From NCBI GenBank assembly GCA_900313545.1, contig OMRS01000051.1, positions 1 through 10,606 of the forward strand: DNA of 10,606 nt, read 5' to 3'. Every line of letters starts with the position of its first letter. Position 1 is the stretch's first letter. Positions 6,476-10,606 of this stretch are shown one piece after another. Source of the stretch: an uncultured Eubacteriales bacterium (lineage in GTDB: Bacteria > Bacillota_A > Clostridia > Christensenellales > Aristaeellaceae). The notes below the pieces were generated by a model. That model did not search any database. It was not told the DNA's origin and saw only the letters and a list, made by a program, of their open reading frames with translations. The position numbers and the translations under genes are program-made.

Positions 6476-8101
6476 TCAGCGTCTGTTGATCAGGATGGAC
6501 GGGATCAGGAAGAAGATCAGACAGACCACAAACAAAATGGCATTGCCGCCCTTTTGGCGGTTCGCCAGGGTATAGGCGGCCAGCATCCCGTTGAGCCGGG
6601 TGGTGATGTAGCGGCCGTGCCGGCTCAGGTACGCTTTGATGGTGTAGACCTCCTGGTCATAGTCATCGTTGTAGCGATCCACCAGCACCCCGTCCATGTA
6701 GGCGCTTCCCAGCACATAGCTGCCGGCTTTCTTGCCCTTGGCATCCGTATAGTTGTTGGACCACCGCATCCAGTCCCGCTTCTGGGCGGAGCGCAGGTGG
6801 GCCACCGCCTCGTCGATGGCGGCAAAGACATAGTTGTCATTGAGATAGTGGGCACGCAGCTCCACATACCGGTTCGTCAGTTTCTGGAGGAAATCCCCGT
6901 CCGTGACCAGGCGGCTGAAGTAGTCCCTGTCCTGCATGGTCATGCTGTCGGGGCTGGACTCGTCCACATAGCTGTTGTTCATGGCCTGGTCAAATTCGCT
7001 GACAGGACCCATTTTGAGTTTCCCCCAGGAGCTTTTGTACATATAGGTTTCATACAGGCCCGCGTCCGCGTTTCCGAAGAACTCGTTCACCAGGAAATAA
7101 TCCGCAAAGCTGGTGGTATCGATGAATTCGGCGTACTTTTGAAACCTGGACCTGCTGGACGAATACAGGATCTTCTCAAAGGCGGACAGGTCCGCTTCCA
7201 CCGAGGAGATGACCTGCTCCGTCTGCTCCTCCTGCACCGGAGACTGAAGAATCAGGTATTCATGGTCCAGCCGGTTTTCATGCGCGTAGGTGGAGAGCAC
7301 CGTCTCCTTCGGATCAAACCGGTCGCGCCTGACCAGATACCCGGGCGTGATATTCTTCTTTTCCGGGACCACCTCCCGGATGTTCACCCGGTTGACGCCC
7401 CGCTCCACATCCTCGCACAGCAGATAGACGCCTTCGTATTCCAGGGTGTTGTTGCGCCGGATCAGCACCTCGCAGAACTGGCTTCTGGGGCTCCACTCCA
7501 TGATCTGGGCGGCCACCCGGTAAACCAGATAATTGCGGATCATGCTCTTGTCCGCGATGCTGCCCCTCAGCACCCAGGATGTGCCGCTGCTCATGTCAAA
7601 GAAGCTCACCGGCTGGTCCTGGCCGGTGCTGTTCACCGTCCTGAGGAGATACTGGGGCTTGGCCTGCAGCTGGGCGGAGAGCCCCAGCCGGCTGAAGCGG
7701 ACATGCGTAATGCTGCTCGGGCCGCTGGAAACGCTGTTTTCAATCCCGTCCGTGCGGTCATAGATTTCCAGCATTCCGTTCACCCAGGGATCCGCGCCCG
7801 TTCTGGCCAGGTTCCCGTCTGAGGTCACCGTGACGGTCAGGGGCACATCCTCTTCGAAGTTGAGCACTACCAGCGGAAGGTTGCTGGAAAACGCCTCATC
7901 CGCGATAAAGCTGGAACTGAGATGCGCCGTGGCATCCTCCACCTTGCTCGCAGGGCTCAGGGGCCGGCTGTTATAGTAATCCTGCGCATAGGTCCTGCCT
8001 TCCACGCTCAGGTTCATGTCGTAGCGGAACAGGCCCAGCAGCGGAATCGTCAGCAGGCACAGCACAATCAGCGCCACCACATACCTCGGTTTGCGGATCA
8101 A
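6476..8101 (-). CDS. Membrane-anchored CotH-family kinase-like protein
   Basis: This 541-residue protein has a CotH kinase-like core between two membrane helices (about 7-25 and 520-537), so the core probably faces outside. Family blocks are LPLVVLNFEEDVPL (75-88), KPQYLLRTVN (148-157), WVLRGSIADKSMIRNYLVYR (176-195), YEGVYLLCEDVERGVNRVNI (222-241), NEFFGNADAGLYETYMYK (339-356) and GPVSEFDQA (365-373). CotH of Bacillus subtilis is an atypical protein kinase whose key residues are two Asp about 23 apart; D346 and D371 here are 25 apart and fit those positions. The usual WDFD reads SEFD. Nothing else suggests a spore coat role. The best start is TTG, because an in-frame TGA lies three codons upstream and AAAGGAGGTGAG sits at good spacing. 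It follows the DUF4956 gene by 36 bases. The target of phosphorylation, or even kinase activity, is unknown. Confidence 0.88.
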   Translation of the reverse strand: MIRKPRYVVALIVLCLLTIPLLGLFRYDMNLSVEGRTYAQDYYNSRPLSPASKVEDATAHLSSSFIADEAFSSNLPLVVLNFEEDVPLTVTVTSDGNLARTGADPWVNGMLEIYDRTDGIENSVSSGPSSITHVRFSRLGLSAQLQAKPQYLLRTVNSTGQDQPVSFFDMSSGTSWVLRGSIADKSMIRNYLVYRVAAQIMEWSPRSQFCEVLIRRNNTLEYEGVYLLCEDVERGVNRVNIREVVPEKKNITPGYLVRRDRFDPKETVLSTYAHENRLDHEYLILQSPVQEEQTEQVISSVEADLSAFEKILYSSSRSRFQKYAEFIDTTSFADYFLVNEFFGNADAGLYETYMYKSSWGKLKMGPVSEFDQAMNNSYVDESSPDSMTMQDRDYFSRLVTDGDFLQKLTNRYVELRAHYLNDNYVFAAIDEAVAHLRSAQKRDWMRWSNNYTDAKGKKAGSYVLGSAYMDGVLVDRYNDDYDQEVYTIKAYLSRHGRYITTRLNGMLAAYTLANRQKGGNAILFVVCLIFFLIPSILINRR

Positions 8102-8118
8102 CGCATCTCACCTCCTTT
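8098..8118 (-). promoter_or_regulatory. Strong ribosome site with overlapping two-codon ORF at the CotH start
   Basis: The Shine-Dalgarno AAAGGAGGTGAG (8118-8107) precedes ATGCGTTGA (8106-8098). The ATG opens a Met-Arg-stop reading frame whose TGA overlaps the TTG start of the CotH gene (8101-8099). The spacing from GGAGG is four bases to the ATG and nine to the TTG, so the TTG is the better placed start. Initiation at the ATG could compete with, or feed, the CotH start. Confidence 0.6.
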
Positions 8119-8137
8119 CCTGTCATTTCATGCGGTC

Positions 8138-8854
8138 TTACTGGGAGATTTCATCATCCTGCCGGACCACGGAGGTTCCCGTGATGCCGCGCACGGAGGA
8201 GAGGGCGGACTGGACCGTGCCGTTCTTGGATTCAAACTTGTCCTTCAGGGTGGAGGAAATCTCATAGATCGCCTCTCCCTGATGGGTCTCATTGTTCACA
8301 TTGGACACCCGCAGGGAAGCCTTGCGGGCATAATGCTGTCCCACCACCCGGTCCGCCTGGGCCAGGGCATCCTCGCTGCCCCGCACGATGATCAGCACGC
8401 GTTCGTTTTCACGCACCATGCCAAAGAGGACCAGATAGACAAACACAAACATGGATCCCAGCAGCGCCACCAGGTAATCCGAGACGCCGCAGCAGATGCC
8501 CACCGCCACCGTCCAGAAGATGAAGGCCGTGTCCCGGGAGTCCCGGATCGCGGTCCGGAAGCGCACGATGGACAGGGCGCCCACCATTCCCAGGGAGAGC
8601 GCCACGTTGTTGCCGATCACATTCATGACCATGGTGGTCACCAGGGTCAGCATGACCAGGGAGACATTGAAGCGCGCACTGTACACCTCGCCGGTGTGGC
8701 TGACTCTGTAGGTGACAAAAATCAGCAGGGCCAACAGCAGCGCGACCGTCATGTTGGCCAGGATGTCCACCACCGTCAGGGTCCCCTGTCCAACCGCGCC
8801 GGACAGGAACCCGCTGATCAGGTTCTGAATGGATGTTCCTGAAATCGTGCTCAT
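8138..8854 (-). CDS. DUF4956 domain-containing membrane protein
   Basis: This 238-residue protein has about four membrane helices in its first 147 residues (roughly 27-49, 62-80, 108-124 and 126-147) and a soluble C-terminal domain of about 90 residues. The segment LSLGMVGALSIVRFRTAIRD (86-105), followed by SRDTAFIFWTVAVGI, is the hallmark of the DUF4956 family. No biochemical function is established for it that I know of. The conserved Arg-rich helix (R98, R100, R104, R107) would face the membrane interface and could bind phosphate groups, which is inference. The gene lies three bases after the VTC gene, and its GGGAGGAAG ribosome site sits inside the end of that gene, so translation is probably coupled. 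With the VTC and CotH genes on either side it forms a tight three-gene block. Confidence 0.9.
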   Translation of the reverse strand: MSTISGTSIQNLISGFLSGAVGQGTLTVVDILANMTVALLLALLIFVTYRVSHTGEVYSARFNVSLVMLTLVTTMVMNVIGNNVALSLGMVGALSIVRFRTAIRDSRDTAFIFWTVAVGICCGVSDYLVALLGSMFVFVYLVLFGMVRENERVLIIVRGSEDALAQADRVVGQHYARKASLRVSNVNNETHQGEAIYEISSTLKDKFESKNGTVQSALSSVRGITGTSVVRQDDEISQ

Positions 8855-8857
8855 TGT

Positions 8858-9577
8858 TTACTTCCTCCCGTATTTTGAGACTTTGCGTGCCAGGATATAC
8901 TTGCTGTCCGCCTCCATGCGGCGGCAGTGGGTGCCCAGGGCTGCCTTGAGGTAGCTGAGCAGGAATTCCGAATATTTGACCTCCATGGTGACCTGCCCGA
9001 AGGGATATGCCGGATAGGTCTCCACATAGGGGGACAACAGGTCCATATTCCCCTCATTGGCGCGGAGATCGGAATCGAAGGTGATCCTTGTCTCACAGTC
9101 TTCCGTGGCAAAGGCAAATCTGCGGTATTCCACCAGCACCTTGGGCCGGTAGATTCCCAGGATCATCTCCCTCGCCAGGGCCGGAAGAAAGACCTTCTCC
9201 GCCTTGGAGTGGTACTCATACCCGTCGATCAGGAAATCGTAGTCCCCGCAGAGCATCCTGACTGCCTGCTCCCGGCTCAGGGTGACCACGCGCTTGCGGT
9301 TGGTCATGCGTTCCTTTTCCTTGACCTCCAGGTACACCGTGGTATCCATGGGATCATAGATGCGCAGGCGGATCTTCCGCCGCTTGTCCACACCGTTGAC
9401 CTTGTCTTCAAAGGATGTATCCGCCGGGGTATCAAAGTATACGGAACGGACCCTGTACCCCTCCGGCCCCCCGTTGTGGGGATCCTCGGAGATAAAGAGG
9501 CGCAGGTTGCTCTTGATCTTCAGCGCCTCCGCCTCGCCCATGCGGTACTTGGATTCGATGCGTTCGATATCTCTCAT
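8858..9577 (-). CDS. Stand-alone VTC-domain protein (polyphosphate polymerase-like)
   Basis: This 239-residue protein consists of a single VTC catalytic-type domain, with no SPX domain and no membrane helix. Visible family features are ERIESKYRM near the N-terminus (K10), YRVRSVYFDT (41-50), the basic strand KIRLRIYD (68-75), YLEVKEK (82-88), NRKRVV (93-98), VEYRR (149-153) and MEVKYSEF (198-205), with E199 at the metal-binding position. In yeast Vtc4 this tunnel domain makes polyphosphate from ATP. Bacterial relatives are annotated as polyphosphate polymerases, but few have been tested. It is probably cytosolic and may dock on the DUF4956 protein encoded three bases downstream. The AGGAGGGG ribosome site overlaps the TAG stop of the preceding gene. 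Polymerase activity is likely from the conserved basic and acidic residues but unproven; a triphosphate-binding or other phosphotransfer role is the alternative. Confidence 0.9.
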   Translation of the reverse strand: MRDIERIESKYRMGEAEALKIKSNLRLFISEDPHNGGPEGYRVRSVYFDTPADTSFEDKVNGVDKRRKIRLRIYDPMDTTVYLEVKEKERMTNRKRVVTLSREQAVRMLCGDYDFLIDGYEYHSKAEKVFLPALAREMILGIYRPKVLVEYRRFAFATEDCETRITFDSDLRANEGNMDLLSPYVETYPAYPFGQVTMEVKYSEFLLSYLKAALGTHCRRMEADSKYILARKVSKYGRK

Positions 9578-9588
9578 GCCTTCCCCTC

Positions 9589-10218
9589 CTACACGCCCTT
9601 GGCCTTGAACGGCTTTGCGGGAGGTTTGCCCCAGTCCGCGCTGTCGGCAAGGGTCTCATAATCCGGGAGCTTCCTGGGAAGCGGCAGCTTGTACAGCATG
9701 TCATAGGAACGGAAGGGTCGTGAAATGGAGATCTTGTTGAACTGGACCAGGATGCCGGTCACAAAGGCAATGGCCACCACAGGCACCACCACGGCCACCT
9801 GCCGCGTCCACAGACACAATACGCCCAGCCCGAGGATCACCGAGCCAACTGCGCTGGTGAGCAGGGCCATGACCCGCATATGCGCCTTGGAGGGCTGCTC
9901 AAGGCCTGTGGCCTGCCGAAACATGCTCAGCACGCCAAACAGGAGCGCCACCGTGATCGCCGCGGGAAACACCGCGATGGGCACGCGAAGCACCGTTCCC
10001 TTGGTGGCCTCCCAGGTGTGTGTCAGGCAGAAATAGGCCACGACAAAAGCCACGATGCCGCAGATCCCGATCTTGAAGGTGCTGTGTCCAAAGTAGCACA
10101 GCAGAATCCCGCTTCCAAACCACACCACCAGCAGCAGCAGGGTCATGGCCTCCGGCAGGACATGGATAAACTCCACCGGTCTCAGAAAAGCGAGCACCCA
10201 GGCCGCAAACTGATTCAT
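9589..10218 (-). CDS. Five-helix integral membrane protein of unknown function
   Basis: I do not recognise this 209-residue protein with confidence. It has five predicted membrane helices at about 23-42, 47-67, 80-98, 118-137 and 140-159. The first two are joined by a tight Gly/His-containing turn (CYFGHSTFKIG, 41-51). A polar, basic C-terminal tail of some 50 residues (KISISRPFRSYDML and onward) is rich in Pro and Lys and is probably cytosolic. The helix pattern loosely recalls DUF4203/TMEM198-type proteins, but no diagnostic motif was found. The start is ATG with AGGGGG six bases upstream. It lies 37 bases after the deacetylase gene and 11 before the VTC gene, so it belongs to the operon. 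It may be a channel, an anchor for the VTC protein, or a glycan export helper; these are guesses from context. Confidence 0.8.
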   Translation of the reverse strand: MNQFAAWVLAFLRPVEFIHVLPEAMTLLLLVVWFGSGILLCYFGHSTFKIGICGIVAFVVAYFCLTHTWEATKGTVLRVPIAVFPAAITVALLFGVLSMFRQATGLEQPSKAHMRVMALLTSAVGSVILGLGVLCLWTRQVAVVVPVVAIAFVTGILVQFNKISISRPFRSYDMLYKLPLPRKLPDYETLADSADWGKPPAKPFKAKGV

Positions 10219-10255
10219 GCACTTCCCCCTTTTCCTTCGCCGATTCGCCTGGACA

Positions 10256-10606
10256 TCAGAGCACTTCCGTCAGGCTCACAAAGTTGAACGAGCGTCTGGA
10301 ATCCGAATTGTAGGTCAGATAGGCGTCCAGGGCCTCAATGACATATTCCTTCATGCCGGTCAGGTGGAAAATCAGGATCTGGCCGCTCTTGAGCTTCTGC
10401 TTCATGGCCTTGAGGATCTTGTCCGCCGTGTTGAATTCCTTGTATTCAAAAGTGAAATACCCGGATACGCTGTAGGTGAATCCGCAGCCGAAGACCGCCT
10501 CCAGACCGCTTCTGGACACCGCCAGCAGCGGGGGCCTGAAGAGTGTGGTCAGCACCGGCTGCCCGCCCACGGACAGGTCCCCGATGATTTCCGCAAGGGT
10601 GTTGTA
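10256..10606 (-). CDS. NodB-like polysaccharide deacetylase, C-terminal fragment (runs in from right edge)
   Basis: The last 116 codons are present. The frame stays open to base 10606, so the GTG at 10570-10568 is not the true start. The fragment begins YNTLAEIIGDLSVGGQPVL and has the order of blocks seen in the C-terminal half of carbohydrate esterase family 4: the LFRPP motif, then an Ala/Gly-rich helix (SGLEAVFGCGF), then ADKILKAMKQKLKSGQILIF, and a final helix ending in FNFVSLTEVL. The His of the usual LHD block is kept but reads FHLTG. The DxxDW-like block is replaced by SGYFTFEY. Family members remove N- or O-acetyl groups from chitin-like, peptidoglycan or exopolysaccharide chains outside the cell. 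It is the first visible gene of the operon. The metal site and any signal peptide lie outside the window, so activity cannot be judged. Confidence 0.78.
   Translation of the reverse strand, partial: YNTLAEIIGDLSVGGQPVLTTLFRPPLLAVSRSGLEAVFGCGFTYSVSGYFTFEYKEFNTADKILKAMKQKLKSGQILIFHLTGMKEYVIEALDAYLTYNSDSRRSFNFVSLTEVL

Noticed and set aside
1333..6489. A plus-strand open frame of 1718 codons.
   Set aside because: It lies exactly antisense to three well-recognised genes in the codon-aligned frame, has no good ribosome site, and gives a His/Gln/Asp-rich translation with no domain. It follows from the absence of TTA, CTA and TCA codons in the sense genes.
6476..8101. Calling the CotH-like gene a spore-coat gene.
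   Set aside because: It has two membrane helices, is longer than spore CotH, and lies in a glycan operon; no spore gene is nearby.
6554..8842. Long plus-strand open frames (6554-7822 and 7922-8842) opposite the CotH and DUF4956 genes.
   Set aside because: They are the same codon-aligned antisense effect; the minus-strand genes carry clear family motifs and ribosome sites.
10256..10570. Treating the deacetylase fragment as a complete 104-residue protein from the GTG at 10570.
   Set aside because: The frame is open to the window edge and the upstream codons continue the family pattern just before the RPP motif.
1..10606. Mobile elements, CRISPR arrays, tRNA or rRNA genes.
   Set aside because: No transposase motif, terminal inverted repeat, regularly spaced repeat or RNA gene signature was seen on either strand.

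Overview
All supported genes lie on the minus strand. The window is a dense, GC-rich bacterial locus with strong Shine-Dalgarno sites and very short gaps. The gene content is a processive family 2 glycosyltransferase with PilZ domains, an MBOAT protein, an AlgJ/AlgX-like protein, a CotH-family protein, a VTC-domain protein and a DUF4956 protein. Together with the lack of any outer-membrane or periplasmic export component in view, this suggests a Bacillota (Firmicutes) genome. That placement is inference from gene content; no taxonomic marker such as rRNA is present.

Layout, read in the direction of transcription (right to left). (1) 10606-1354 is one apparent operon of at least eight genes: the C-terminal part of a NodB-like polysaccharide deacetylase, a five-helix membrane protein of unknown function, a stand-alone VTC-domain (polyphosphate polymerase-like) protein, a DUF4956 membrane protein, a membrane-anchored CotH-family kinase-like protein, an MBOAT O-acyltransferase, an AlgJ/AlgX-like membrane-anchored protein, and a cellulose-synthase-like glycosyltransferase. 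Gaps are 3 to 37 bases. The operon ends in a strong intrinsic terminator three bases after the last stop codon. (2) 813-1314 holds no convincing gene and probably contains the promoter and leader of the next unit. (3) 812-1 carries a second short unit: a dolichyl-phosphate-mannose-synthase-like glycosyltransferase, and 27 bases later the first 29 codons of a GHMP-family sugar kinase that runs off the left edge.

Working model (inference): the operon makes a cell-surface polysaccharide. The last gene polymerises and extrudes a beta-linked glycan under cyclic-di-GMP control through its PilZ domain. The MBOAT and AlgJ-like pair would decorate the chain, as in acetylated cellulose or alginate systems, and the deacetylase would trim it. 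The VTC, DUF4956 and CotH genes form a middle block that suggests a phosphate or phosphorylation step coupled to the polymer or to a surface protein.

The most unusual points are substitutions at conserved positions in both members of the presumed acylation pair. The AlgJ-like protein has EKYW where the family has DHHW, and the MBOAT protein has RWE where the family has RWH. The synthase also carries a second, degenerate PilZ-like barrel behind a canonical one. These features suggest a variant of the known surface-glycan acetylation machinery, although the chemistry cannot be settled from sequence alone.
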